DNA of 64,000 nucleotides from Parachryseolinea silvisoli (GCF_021190955.1 NZ_JAIOAO010000001.1:620001-684000), one strand, 5' to 3'; positions 46,494-55,236 are shown, counted from the stretch's first letter. Translations and numbers: made by a program. The notes: generated by a model from the sequence alone, not told the origin.

Positions 46494-46747
46494 TTACTTT
46501 GATTGCAAATCTTTACGCAGTTCGTTAGACGCCTATGCACTTTGCCGGGCACTGTCATCAAAGGAAAATGATTTATAGGTCCGGTTGTGCGTTGTCCCAC
46601 TATGTAGTCATTTGAAGGTCAGAAATTGCAAACGGAAATTGGATTTTAGATTGAGTATCTGTAGGGTTTATGATTAACGGTCAATGACACTATTTATCTG
46701 ATGAAGTGATGGACAACGTGCGTGAAAAATGATAGCTTTAGTGTACC

Positions 46748-48772
46748 ATGCGCCTGAACTACATAAGAATTGCACTGCTGCCAGCATTTGCGGTTATACT
46801 GTATTCGTGCGAAGAAAAAATTGACTCCTTTACCGCTGCAGATAAGCTGGAAAAAATCGCGCAGCTGAATAGCGCGCTGGCTCCATGCAGCGATTTGTCA
46901 ATCCCCGATTCGGTTACCGCCTGCGCCACCACCACATGCCGGCAGGTATTACAGGAACACCAAGCTGCTGCCATTATTTTTGACATTTGGATTAACTATG
47001 CGTGGGCCAACGCCTTATCGGCGCACTACGGAGAAAAGGCTATTGCCCTCATCGACCAAACCCTTCCGAAAACAGAGGACTACCCGCTGCTCTTCGAAAG
47101 AGCGCAGCTTCTGAGCCTGCGTAGCTATATAAACACCCGATCGTCGAACCGCCAGCTTGCCGTCTACGACGCTTACCAGGCGGCCGATATATACATGGAG
47201 CTGGGGCTTCATAGTGCCGCTGCCGTAAGTTATCTCAATATCGCCAACGTGCAGTACAATGCAGGCAATCACCAGATCGCCATCGAAAATGCGCTCCAGT
47301 CTACCACGCTCTATAGCGAGAGTCACCACCTCAGCAGGGGCGACTCCTTGCGCTGGCTGAATGCCTACAATACGATCGGCATGTCATACGCAGCGCTGCA
47401 AGACTATACCCGTGCTGCCGAATACTATCACCATGGCATGAATCTGGCTGAAAAACTACACCATGCGCTATGGGCAGGGATTATTACGGGGAATATGGGG
47501 AAATTGGACCTGTCAGAAGGTGATTATGATGAAGCCTGGGCAAAGCATAACGTGAACATACGTGTGGGTCTGAAATTCAACGAACTGGCTTCGGCGGGTC
47601 TTGCGCTCATGGGGCAAGCCGAAATACTCGAGCATAAGGGAATGTTGTACCCTGCCAAGATATACTACGACAGTGCCTGGGCTTTGATGCGAAAGGAGCG
47701 GCGTCCTGAAATATGGATCATTTACTTCCAAAAGATATCTACCTGGTATGAAATGGTAAAACAATACGACTCTGCCAACGCCAGCTATAAGCGATACATC
47801 GCTTTCCGGGACTCCACCCAAGGGGTACCGGCCTCTCAGCTGCTTCGCCTGCAAAATCAGATACAGTTCGAGAAACAGGTTAGTCTGCTGCGCGCGGAGA
47901 ATGACCTTAAGAAAAGCAACCTCAAAACAAGTTATGTCATCATCCTTTCCTTTATAGCGATCCTGATACTGCTCTCTCTGTTGTTCTTCAGCCTGCGAAG
48001 AAACTACAGGAACATCCATGCGCTTAATGACGCGTTGGAGCGCAAAGTGAAAGAAAGAACCAACGAACTCGTCCGTCTCAACAAGGAGCTTGATACATAC
48101 CTGTACAGGGCATCTCACGATGTGCGTCGCCCCATCCTTAGTATTATCGGCCTGGGCCGCCTTGCGGGGCTGGCACGCGACGAAAGTGAACGCCAGGCAA
48201 TTCAACAAAAGATTGACATCACAGCCCACGATATGGACAGAATGCTATCAAAGATACGAATGGCCTATGAACTCGATAAGTTCGAAGACGTCCAGCATGT
48301 AGATATCAGCGCCTACCTGTCGTCGTTGCTGGCCAGGCTGGGTAAATCCAACCCTGAAGTCAAGTTTAATTTGTCCATCACCAACCCGGTGATCCTTAGG
48401 TTGTCGGTAAGCCTCCTCGATGTCATCTTCATCAACCTCATTGAAAATGCCTGTACGTTCCGCAACCCGGTAGATCCCCAGGTAAACCTCACCGTTATTT
48501 GCAGGAGTGACCACGTTCAAGTATCCGTCAAAGACAACGGCATCGGCATCGATCCAAAGCACCTGGAAACTATTTTCAGTCCCTACACACGCTATAGTGA
48601 ACGCTCTGTCGGGAGTGGCCTGGGGCTTCACCTCACGCAAAAAGCTGTCCATAAGCTCAAGGGCAATATCACCGTGGAGAGTACACTATACCTGGGATCC
48701 GAGTTTAGAATAGAAATTCCGCTGCGAATTGATGTTGATACAGAACCGCGCGCTTCAGAGACCATGCGCTGA
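46748..48772 (+). CDS. TPR-containing sensor histidine kinase, membrane lipoprotein type
   Basis: 674 residues. The N-terminus is a lipoprotein-type signal (VILYSCEEKI, Cys about 20). TPR-like helices fill 45-385, a transmembrane helix lies near 395-417, and a coiled coil leads to the dimerisation/phosphotransfer region with H in YRASHDVRRPI (about 456). The ATPase has N box LIENA, G1 DNGIGID and G2 GSGLGLHL. No response regulator is adjacent, so it is an orphan kinase; the PAS protein upstream is a candidate partner. Confidence 0.9.
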   Translation: MRLNYIRIALLPAFAVILYSCEEKIDSFTAADKLEKIAQLNSALAPCSDLSIPDSVTACATTTCRQVLQEHQAAAIIFDIWINYAWANALSAHYGEKAIALIDQTLPKTEDYPLLFERAQLLSLRSYINTRSSNRQLAVYDAYQAADIYMELGLHSAAAVSYLNIANVQYNAGNHQIAIENALQSTTLYSESHHLSRGDSLRWLNAYNTIGMSYAALQDYTRAAEYYHHGMNLAEKLHHALWAGIITGNMGKLDLSEGDYDEAWAKHNVNIRVGLKFNELASAGLALMGQAEILEHKGMLYPAKIYYDSAWALMRKERRPEIWIIYFQKISTWYEMVKQYDSANASYKRYIAFRDSTQGVPASQLLRLQNQIQFEKQVSLLRAENDLKKSNLKTSYVIILSFIAILILLSLLFFSLRRNYRNIHALNDALERKVKERTNELVRLNKELDTYLYRASHDVRRPILSIIGLGRLAGLARDESERQAIQQKIDITAHDMDRMLSKIRMAYELDKFEDVQHVDISAYLSSLLARLGKSNPEVKFNLSITNPVILRLSVSLLDVIFINLIENACTFRNPVDPQVNLTVICRSDHVQVSVKDNGIGIDPKHLETIFSPYTRYSERSVGSGLGLHLTQKAVHKLKGNITVESTLYLGSEFRIEIPLRIDVDTEPRASETMR

Positions 48773-48794
48773 ATCGGAACTCTGAATGAAAAGA

Positions 48795-48856
48795 CCTTGA
48801 TTCCCATTCCGCTGGTCGGACCTATGTTTGAAAATCAGTTTGCTTTTATCGGATAG
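48795..48856 (+). pseudogene. duplicated 3' end of the Tic20-like gene
   Basis: About 20 codons ending PLVGPMFENQFAFIG-stop, with 34 identical bases (48823-48856) to 33399-33432. No start codon or membrane helices precede it. It begins 22 bases behind the stop of the kinase gene and keeps the terminator that followed the original gene. Confidence 0.8.
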
Positions 48857-48890
48857 CCGCCCTCGAAACAAGAGACCCTCTCTCCTGGAA

Positions 48891-48920
48891 AAAGGCCGCT
48901 TCTTCGAAGTCGCTTTTTTT
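48891..48920 (+). terminator. Rho-independent terminator, copy 3 of 4
   Basis: AAGGCCGCTTC-TTC-GAAGTCGCTTTTTTTT. It lies behind the duplicated 3' end and ends transcription of the kinase gene. Confidence 0.75.
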
Positions 48921-49009
48921 TGATGAAGCCATTTTTCTACTCACTGCGCAATAAGGATATTCACAAACCCGTTAATCTCCTGAGTTCTATCCTTTACCTG
49001 AAACGACTT

Positions 49010-50179
49010 ATGAAAATCACCCCCCGGGCCCACCTGGGCCTTCTCCTCGTGACAAGCTGTTTATTCCAGCACTGCGCCCCCTCCGAGCCATCAACACACC
49101 CCACTGACACCTGCACCCTGGCATCCGGGGGCATCATCACCATCCCGATCGACTCGACTACCATCAACTACAGCGTATACCCCACCCATTATGCCAATGA
49201 TACCGCCGAATGGTACATAGACGGCAACGATTATGTCAATGGCATCGACTTTTATGACCTGGCTAAAGCAAAACTCGTCAAGCGAATCATCTTTCCGCAG
49301 AAGGGGATGAACGGTCTTACGTTCGCAAAGAAGCTGTATATTCAGTCGTTGGATTCGATCTATGTGTATTCGGAGGGCGACATGGTATACAGTGCCGGTA
49401 CGCCGCAAATACTCCTGGTAAATTACAAAGGCGACGTATTGAAACGTTACCCGGTAATAACCCGCAAACCCCGCACCTCCTGGATGGCGCATCTGGCAGC
49501 ACCCTTCACGATACGCGACGGCTATGCCTATTTCGCCTTCATGGTTTTCGGAGATAACCGTGAACAGATGGGGCATAAAGCCCTGGTGCGTTATAACCTG
49601 AAGACTGGAGCGTACGAAGAATACGGACCCGCCTACCCGGAAGTCTTTCGCAACTATATCTTTCGCGAATTTATCCCGGCCTTTACATTCGGTCACAATG
49701 ACAATATCCTTGTTCGTTTCCCTTCGCTGCCGGAGCTTTATAACTACGACATGAAAACCGACAGCACCACGGTGATCCCGATGAATAGCCAGTATCAGAA
49801 CAAGCCGATCACGCCCGACTCTACGGCGCAGGGGGCGTGGGAGCTGGACGACGATTTCCGCGATTTTCAGCAACACCGCTACCTGGGCGTGTATTACAGT
49901 CCCTATGACCACCTGTACTTTTCTGTATTCAGCGAAGCGATACCGGTAGCGGACTCGCTTGGTAATCGTCACGACTTTCATGACAGACCTTTGACGGTGA
50001 TCATCATGGACGAAACCTTTAAACGTTGCGGCGAAATCCGCCTCCAAGACCACACCTATTTCCCTAACTTTATCCCCACCCGCCAGGGCCTGCTGATACC
50101 CCGTAGTCACCCGAAGAACCCCGAAAACGATGAGAGCAAAATACAATTTGAGATATTTCGCCCGGCAAGCCTGCCATAG
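49010..50179 (+). CDS. DUF4221-like lipoprotein
   Basis: 389 residues from the ATG at 49010 (KITPRAHLGLLLVTSCLFQHC), where a lipoprotein signal starts; the frame is open 30 codons earlier without a signal. The body follows the DUF4221 pattern of a beta-propeller-like lipoprotein: NGIDFYDLAKAKLVKRIIFPQKGMNG, LDSIYVYSEG, LVNYKGDVLKRYP. The family is common in Bacteroidota and of unknown function. Its last 50 bases overlap the following lipoprotein gene. Confidence 0.75.
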   Translation: MKITPRAHLGLLLVTSCLFQHCAPSEPSTHPTDTCTLASGGIITIPIDSTTINYSVYPTHYANDTAEWYIDGNDYVNGIDFYDLAKAKLVKRIIFPQKGMNGLTFAKKLYIQSLDSIYVYSEGDMVYSAGTPQILLVNYKGDVLKRYPVITRKPRTSWMAHLAAPFTIRDGYAYFAFMVFGDNREQMGHKALVRYNLKTGAYEEYGPAYPEVFRNYIFREFIPAFTFGHNDNILVRFPSLPELYNYDMKTDSTTVIPMNSQYQNKPITPDSTAQGAWELDDDFRDFQQHRYLGVYYSPYDHLYFSVFSEAIPVADSLGNRHDFHDRPLTVIIMDETFKRCGEIRLQDHTYFPNFIPTRQGLLIPRSHPKNPENDESKIQFEIFRPASLP

Positions 50180-50708
50180 CCGGCTCGCGGCCCTGTTCGC
50201 GCTCACGATCGCCGCTTCCTGCGGCCCACATTCCGAGCAGCCCGTAACCGCCCGCAAAGCCGCGAAACAGGACAGCGCCTCCGTACAGGCTGGGAACTTC
50301 ATGCGCGACCACCAGGTCGTGTTGCAGAAAGAAAAACTATCCCAGCTCACGACCGAACTGAACGTGCAACCCGTGAAAGAAAAAATGCTGCTCGTGATCC
50401 CCACGCATGGCTGCGGCAGCTGCATCGAGGCCGCCCTGAAGTACACCTCCAGGCACGACGAACGCGAAAAGCTCACCACCGTCGTCAGTGGCACGAGCAA
50501 ACGGTATTATACGCTGGCGGCCCACAAATTCGGCATCGACACCGCCAAGATCATCTTTGACAAGGAAACACGCCCTAACCGGTATGGCTTGATCACCCTC
50601 TATCCTACGCTTTTCCAGGTAACCCCAGATGGAACGATCGTAGCGACTGACCTGGACAGTGGCAACCTGCCCAAAGTCTTCGCAGACGCCGGACTGACTG
50701 TACAGTAG
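50130..50708 (+). CDS. lipoprotein with CxxC motif, thioredoxin-like
   Basis: 192 residues. Lipobox Cys31 (LTIAASC). HGCGSCIEAALKY places a redox-type CGSC pair at residues 95-98, and later VTPDGTIVATDLDSGNLPKVF looks like the last strands of a thioredoxin fold. It overlaps the DUF4221 gene by 50 bases in another frame, so it is translationally coupled with it. Such DUF4221/redox lipoprotein pairs suggest a common envelope function that is not known. Confidence 0.7.
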   Translation: MRAKYNLRYFARQACHSRLAALFALTIAASCGPHSEQPVTARKAAKQDSASVQAGNFMRDHQVVLQKEKLSQLTTELNVQPVKEKMLLVIPTHGCGSCIEAALKYTSRHDEREKLTTVVSGTSKRYYTLAAHKFGIDTAKIIFDKETRPNRYGLITLYPTLFQVTPDGTIVATDLDSGNLPKVFADAGLTVQ

Positions 50709-50731
50709 GGAGTACTACTCCATATCACCAA

Positions 50732-50791
50732 AAGAAGCCCATCCCGGTGGTCGGCACTATGTTTGAAAATCAGTTTGCTTTTATCGGATAG
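50732..50791 (+). pseudogene. duplicated 3' end of the Tic20-like gene, second copy
   Basis: KKPIPVVGTMFENQFAFIG-like codons and stop, with the 34-base block 50758-50791 identical to 33399-33432. It begins about 25 bases after the lipoprotein stop and is followed by the terminator. Confidence 0.8.
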
Positions 50792-50808
50792 ACCCTCTCT
50801 ATTAACCA

Positions 50809-50837
50809 AACCCGCTTCGTTGGAAGTGGCTTTTTTC
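50809..50837 (+). terminator. Rho-independent terminator, copy 4 of 4
   Basis: CCGCTTC-GTTG-GAAGTGGCTTTTTTCG, the diverged version of the repeat terminator. Confidence 0.7.
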
Positions 50838-50870
50838 GTTATTTTGATTTCGATAGGTAATTGATAGGGC

Positions 50871-51317
50871 ATGATGACGAGGCAGATTATATTTTTTTCT
50901 TTGGTATCAGTAATTCTTGGAGCACTATTCCGGAGAGCTGGTAGACGGATTTTAGCAAAAGGCAAATTGACGGAAGCGACAATCGTGGAAAATGTTTACC
51001 ATCCCAATAAGTACGCGCTAAACCAACATGATGATGGCATCCATAATGATGAGGCCGGCACCTACTATCCGGTTATTCATTTCACGACCGACCAAGATGA
51101 ACTTATCGCCAAACAATTAGACACGGGGGCCAACCTGCCAAGGTCTGTAGGACAAAAACTCCCAGTTGTCTACAACCCTGGAGATCCGAGTGACATTGTG
51201 ACCTATCCGAGACTTAAGCTAGAAGTTATCCCGCGATTATTAATGACGCTGGGGGCCATCGGATTGATCGTTGTTGTGCTTGATGCTTTTGACATAGTCT
51301 CTGTTATTCCGAATTGA
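50871..51317 (+). CDS. DUF3592 membrane protein
   Basis: 148 residues. Two hydrophobic helices at the termini (residues 5-20 and 122-142) flank a soluble beta domain (TYYPVIHFTTDQDELIA...GQKLPVVYNPGDPSDIV), the DUF3592 layout. The conserved V-Y-x-P-x-x-P motif is visible (VYNPGDP). Function unknown. It stands at the edge of the second AT-rich stretch. Confidence 0.75.
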   Translation: MMTRQIIFFSLVSVILGALFRRAGRRILAKGKLTEATIVENVYHPNKYALNQHDDGIHNDEAGTYYPVIHFTTDQDELIAKQLDTGANLPRSVGQKLPVVYNPGDPSDIVTYPRLKLEVIPRLLMTLGAIGLIVVVLDAFDIVSVIPN

Positions 51318-51479
51318 CGAGTCGGCTTTAACGCATTATTGTATCGACTCGATAACATTCACCAAAAAGGGACTATATTATCGGTGGATGCTTCCGCATA
51401 AACTTGATGACGATAAAAAGCACTTTGAAAGAAGCGTTGCAGTAAAAGTTTAACGCCCGCTAGCAAATTTTTACAGGAC

Positions 51480-52064
51480 ATGAAAGCAGAACTTATTTAC
51501 GTAGAATTAAAGACTGGGTACGGCGACAACGGACCAGCCTGGATTGGAAACGGGTTTTATAATCGAACTCGTAAGACAGTTTACTTCAATGGACAAGTGT
51601 TCTGCAGGAGTCAAGGTATCTCAGGTAACCACATTGACTTAGAAACCAGAGAAGAGTATTGGATTTCAGGAGTAAAGAAAAAGGGGACTGACAGACATTG
51701 GGCTGGCTCCGGTACAATAATGATTGACGAGAGTGTAATTGTCGACTATTTGGAGCTAAGAGGTCTGACAAGTTTGACAAAAGGGAAATATGAAATCGTG
51801 ACACTCGACAACAAGACAGCAACCGAGACTTCGAAGCAGTTGGAAAATTCCAAATCAGTTGGCGACTTTAATGACTCACTGAGATTCAAAGAAATTTCAG
51901 ATCTGACCGACACTGAATTAGTTGAGCTTATTGACTATTACGACAATCTCGACTTGACTTCGATTCACAAGAAGGCAAGAAAAGAATACATTGACAAGAT
52001 AAATGAGTTGAAGGAACTTGAGAAGATTCGTGAAGTAAAAACACCGCCCAGCAAAAGTGCTTAA
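51480..52064 (+). CDS. hypothetical protein in a forward cassette-like unit
   Basis: 194 residues, AT-rich. The first 65 residues are a beta domain (TGYGDNGPAWIGNGFYNRTRKTVYFNG), followed by helices (LTDTELVELIDYYDNLDL, coiled-coil-like KARKEYIDKINELKEL). No family is recognised. Its stop codon lies in the left arm of the 130-bp repeat that follows; this is the only array gene here that reads forward, and the repeat is reversed with it. Confidence 0.6.
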   Translation: MKAELIYVELKTGYGDNGPAWIGNGFYNRTRKTVYFNGQVFCRSQGISGNHIDLETREEYWISGVKKKGTDRHWAGSGTIMIDESVIVDYLELRGLTSLTKGKYEIVTLDNKTATETSKQLENSKSVGDFNDSLRFKEISDLTDTELVELIDYYDNLDLTSIHKKARKEYIDKINELKELEKIREVKTPPSKSA

Positions 52065-52171
52065 TCAATAGCGGGCTCAATGTAAATGTGTAGTTTAGTT
52101 TTTCAAATTACAGTTGGTGTCGTGGAAAAGTAGAGCGCTTCGAATTCCCTCCACTGCTTATCCATAAACTT
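52041..52171 (+). repeat. 130-bp attC-like repeat, forward orientation
   Basis: CAGCAAAAGTGCTTAATCAATAGCGGG opens it, the loop words TCAATGTAAAT, GTAGTTTAGTTTTTC and TTGGTGTCGTGG match the copies at 53378 and 56747, and CCACTGCTTATCCATAAACTTAG closes it. Orientation follows the gene: repeat on the 3' side, as with attC. Confidence 0.7.
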
Positions 52172-52180
52172 AGAAGGGCA

Positions 52181-52270
52181 GCCGCTAACAAAAGCTATAA
52201 GGCATTTGCCTTTTTTGATTATTTTGTAAATTACGGTAAGACCAACGCCTCGTAGCAAAACGTTAGCAGC
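52181..52270 (+). repeat. attC-like imperfect palindrome with matching cores
   Basis: Left core GCCGCTAAC (52181-52189) and right core GTTAGCAGC (52262-52270) are near-perfect reverse complements. Inner arms AAAAGCTATAAGGC and GCCTCGTAGCAAAA pair with a two-base bulge. The 88-base site lies just before the RidA gene and right after the previous repeat, so the two are adjacent sites without a gene between. Confidence 0.65.
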
Positions 52271-52307
52271 AAGCACCGAAAAATTAGACCGAAAAACATT
52301 ATTTCTA

Positions 52308-52691
52308 ATGAATACAAAAAGGAATTTCAACAGCTCAAGAGCTCCTCGAATGAGTGACGCTTTTCCACAGGCAGTCATAGCTGACAACCTTATATTTATC
52401 TCCGGGACTCCAGGAATCGACCCTGCTACCGGACAGATTATCAGTTCTGACTTTGAACAACAGGTGCGACAGAGCTTTTCTAACATTAAGACAATCCTGG
52501 AAGACGCTGTGTCTGACATCTCCAAGGTTATTAAGACGACTATATTTATGGTAGCCGGAAATGACTTCGCAGTAGTAAATAAGGTTTACATTGAGTTTTT
52601 TCCTAATAATGCACCGGCAAGAAGCACACCCCAGGTTATGCCTTTTCCCGCCGGGATACTAGTATCCATTGAATGTATTGCCCAGATTTGA
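52308..52691 (+). CDS. RidA family enamine/imine deaminase
   Basis: 127 residues. DNLIFISGTPGIDPATGQ and the near-C-terminal NAPARSTPQV, with the substrate-binding arginine, are RidA/YjgF signatures. RidA removes reactive enamines made by PLP enzymes. Some divergent family members have other roles. The GC content is moderate. It directly follows the attC-like site at 52181-52270, so it may be a cassette gene, but no closing site with a complementary core was found after it. Confidence 0.85.
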   Translation: MNTKRNFNSSRAPRMSDAFPQAVIADNLIFISGTPGIDPATGQIISSDFEQQVRQSFSNIKTILEDAVSDISKVIKTTIFMVAGNDFAVVNKVYIEFFPNNAPARSTPQVMPFPAGILVSIECIAQI

Positions 52692-52802
52692 CGCGAACGG
52701 GGCGATCAGTTGCCAAGTTGATTAAAACTATTTACAATCGAATTATGAAGAGCATTGTCCTGTTGAGAATTGATTTTCCAAAGCAAAAATAGGTCTACAC
52801 GC

Positions 52803-52852
52803 ACATTAAGAACCTACAGTACAGCATATGTATTATAGCTGTTGTTGTGGGG
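52803..52852 (-). repeat. closing half of a cassette end with matching core
   Basis: In the minus sense CCCCACAAC follows the stop of the lipoprotein gene, then AACAGCTATAATACATATGCTGT, a short hairpin. CCCACAAC is the exact reverse complement of GTTGTGGG that opens the same unit at 53378-53385. Confidence 0.55.
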
Positions 52853-52861
52853 CGTTACTTA

Positions 52862-53359
52862 TTACTCCACTCTAATTGATTTGAGTGTACCGATTGCAAA
52901 TTCCAATTCCGCTTTCACTTCATTCTCGTCAATTCTATCCTTGTCAATTACGAATGAACAAATCAACAATGTGCCCTTGTCTCCTGTTGTCCAATTGTAA
53001 ACCATTAAACTATCTCCGTCCTGTTCTATCTCTTTTTCCCAATAGACTGCGTCCTTGTCCCCGAGTTTTATTAATCTAGAACTTGGTTTTCTTTCAAGTT
53101 CTTCCTTTAAATTCTTCTTGAGTCTCTCAGGTTGCTGCTGGGCATTCTCGTCCTCAAGTCTCATTGCCGTGATCCGCAGATTCCCTTTCCATTCCTCATT
53201 GTCCATGAATAGATACGTTCCATCATCCTCGACAGATTGTGTCCAATGTTCAGGATAGTTTAACTCAAACCATCCGAGCGAAGATTCAAAAGTCTTTTGT
53301 CCCACGTGATCGCAGCTAATTAAAATTGTTAGTAATAGTATTTTGATTTTGTTGTCCAC
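52862..53359 (-). CDS. lipoprotein in a cassette-like unit
   Basis: 165 residues from a GTG at 53359, which begins a lipoprotein signal (KIKILLLTILISC). The upstream ATG at 53395 lies inside the palindromic repeat, so translation from there would read through the attC-like site. The mature part resembles a PsbP/DUF1795-like sandwich: GWFELNYPEHWTQSVEDDGTYLFMDN. It is enclosed by GTTGTGGG and CCCACAAC ends. Function unknown. Confidence 0.6.
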   Translation of the reverse strand: MDNKIKILLLTILISCDHVGQKTFESSLGWFELNYPEHWTQSVEDDGTYLFMDNEEWKGNLRITAMRLEDENAQQQPERLKKNLKEELERKPSSRLIKLGDKDAVYWEKEIEQDGDSLMVYNWTTGDKGTLLICSFVIDKDRIDENEVKAELEFAIGTLKSIRVE

Positions 53360-53377
53360 TTTGTCCGGAAGCAATGA

Positions 53378-53510
53378 CCCACAACGTTTGTGCATAAGCA
53401 GTGGCGGGAATTCGAAGCGCTTCTCTGTCCCACGACACCAAACGTATTTTAAAAAACTAGACTACAAATTTACACTGAACCCCGCCATTGCTTATGCACT
53501 TTGTTGTAGG
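53378..53510 (-). repeat. 130-bp attC-like repeat, best copy
   Basis: Arms GTGCATAAGCAATGGCGGG and CCCGCCACTGCTTATGCAC pair with one mismatch over 19 bases (53390-53408 with 53481-53499). Outside are CTACAAC and GTTGTGGG cores. The loop is about 72 bases and contains an inner GAAGCGCTTC palindrome. It is conserved with the copies at 52041 and 56747. Confidence 0.8.
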
Positions 53511-53721
53511 TAGTTGCCTGTCCTACACTAATCTGTTAGTCTAATTGTCACCTCAAATTTCCAGTCGTCAGTGTCAACCGGTGCAAAGTCATTTTCAATT
53601 TTACCTGGCGTCTCTTCTGCTTCAACAACAATCTCCAATAATCCTAACAGCAATCTTAAAGAAGCCGGTCTTTAAAAAGCCCGCAAAACAATTTAGCTTA
53701 GGGCTGTCTAACCCTGTTCTT

Positions 53722-55236
53722 ATGTATTCCTTTGGTCTCAAGGTATGTTGCGCGTGGCTGATGGCTCTTAGCCTACCGGTTGTTTCCTGTCTGGCGCAAG
53801 GCGCGCCAGCGGCGGTCGTCCCCGGCGATTTTGCCGACCCCTCGGTCATCCGGGCAGACGGCCAGTATTATGCCATCGCCACATCGTCGGAGTGGGCGCC
53901 CCATTACCCCATCTACCGTTCCACGAACCTGACCGACTGGACACCGCAGGGGTATCTTTTCGATGTAAAACCCGAGTGGACCACGGGTTCCTTCTGGGCG
54001 CCGGAATATTTTGTTCACCAGCGTACCTACTATGTTTATTATACGGCACGCCGCAAGTCCGACAACGTCTCCTGCATTGGTGTGGCTACCTCTCCATATC
54101 CCGACCACGGTTTTGTAGACCGGGGCATCGTCGTCGACTTCGGCAAGGAAGCGATCGACGCGTTTATCTACAACAACAACGGCCAGCTGTACATCACCTT
54201 CAAAGCCTATGGCCTCGACCAACGGCCCATCGAGCTCCTCGGCAGCAAGCTCAGCGCCGACGGCCTGAAGATGGAGGGCGAAGTGTTCTCCCTGCTGCGC
54301 GACGACGAGCGCATCGGCATGGAAGGGCAAAGCCTCCTCAAGCACGGCGACTTCTTCTACCTGTTCTATTCCGCCGGCGCCTGCTGCGGGCAGGCGTGCA
54401 GCTACCACGTACGCGTCGCCCGGAGCTACAGCCTCCAGGGACCCTACGAAAAATATGACGGCGCCCCCCTCCTGGCCGACCAGCCCGATTGGAAATGTCC
54501 CGGTCACGGCACGTTCGTACAAGCCGATAACGGCAGCCTATACTACCTCTACCACGCCTACAACCGCCGCAGCCACGTCTTTACCGGCCGCGAAGGCATG
54601 CTGGCTCAACTCTCCTGGAACACCAACGGCTGGCCCGCGCTGGCCCCCGTAGACAAACACCTTCCGCTCCAAAACATCGTCGACGATTTTTCCGGCCAAT
54701 CGGTCGCGCCGCGCTGGCAGTACGACTTCCGGCACGCAAAAACCAGTATCACCCAACGCAAAGGCAAACTCCGTCTAACCGGCATCACAACGCCCGGTAA
54801 CAACACCGGCGTGGTGGCCACGGTGCGGCCCCAATCCGGCGCATTCGAGCTGGAAGCGACCGTAACAAATCAGAACGATGCGTTAAAAGGACTGGTATTT
54901 TACGGCGATGCCGGCGCGGCCATCGGCATCGGTGTGCGCGGCCATGCCGTAGAGTTCTGGCAAGTAAAAGATAATGTGCGCACGGTGGTGGACAGCACAA
55001 CGCTCAAGGCTGCCGGGGCAAAGAACATCCGACTAAAGTTTGTCGTGCTGGGCAACGGATTGTGCCAGGCGTACTATGCCCTGTCGGGCAAGGAATGGAA
55101 AGCACTGGCAGCAGGAGTGCCCGTACCCGTAGCCTTTCTGCCGCAGTGGGACAGAAGTCCCCGCGCGGGGCTACATTTTCAAGGTACGGTGCATCAATGG
55201 GCGCGGTTCGATGATTTTGTGATGCGGCACTGGTAA
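53722..55236 (+). CDS. exported glycoside hydrolase family 43 protein
   Basis: 504 residues from the ATG at 53722, which begins a signal peptide (LKVCCAWLMALSLPVVSCLAQG). GH43 five-blade propeller features are seen: the catalytic base in GDFADPSVIRADGQYYAIATS, the pKa-modulating aspartate in EAIDAFIYNNNGQLYITFKAYG, and the general acid in GMEGQSLLKHGDFFYLFYSAG. From about residue 320 a beta-sandwich follows (DDFSGQSVAPRWQYDFRHAK). It likely acts on arabinose- or xylose-containing glycans in the periplasm. No SusC/SusD genes are near. GC-rich, unlike the cassette-like genes on both sides. Confidence 0.9.
   Translation: MYSFGLKVCCAWLMALSLPVVSCLAQGAPAAVVPGDFADPSVIRADGQYYAIATSSEWAPHYPIYRSTNLTDWTPQGYLFDVKPEWTTGSFWAPEYFVHQRTYYVYYTARRKSDNVSCIGVATSPYPDHGFVDRGIVVDFGKEAIDAFIYNNNGQLYITFKAYGLDQRPIELLGSKLSADGLKMEGEVFSLLRDDERIGMEGQSLLKHGDFFYLFYSAGACCGQACSYHVRVARSYSLQGPYEKYDGAPLLADQPDWKCPGHGTFVQADNGSLYYLYHAYNRRSHVFTGREGMLAQLSWNTNGWPALAPVDKHLPLQNIVDDFSGQSVAPRWQYDFRHAKTSITQRKGKLRLTGITTPGNNTGVVATVRPQSGAFELEATVTNQNDALKGLVFYGDAGAAIGIGVRGHAVEFWQVKDNVRTVVDSTTLKAAGAKNIRLKFVVLGNGLCQAYYALSGKEWKALAAGVPVPVAFLPQWDRSPRAGLHFQGTVHQWARFDDFVMRHW

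Noticed and set aside
49091-50500. 469-codon open frame on the minus strand
   Set aside because: It lies antisense to the DUF4221 lipoprotein and its partner, both with signal peptides and family features. The reverse frame has no motif and an odd amino-acid composition.
54100-54460. Long alternative frames inside the GH43 gene on both strands
   Set aside because: Typical shadows of a GC-rich gene; the GH43 frame holds the catalytic motifs and a signal peptide.
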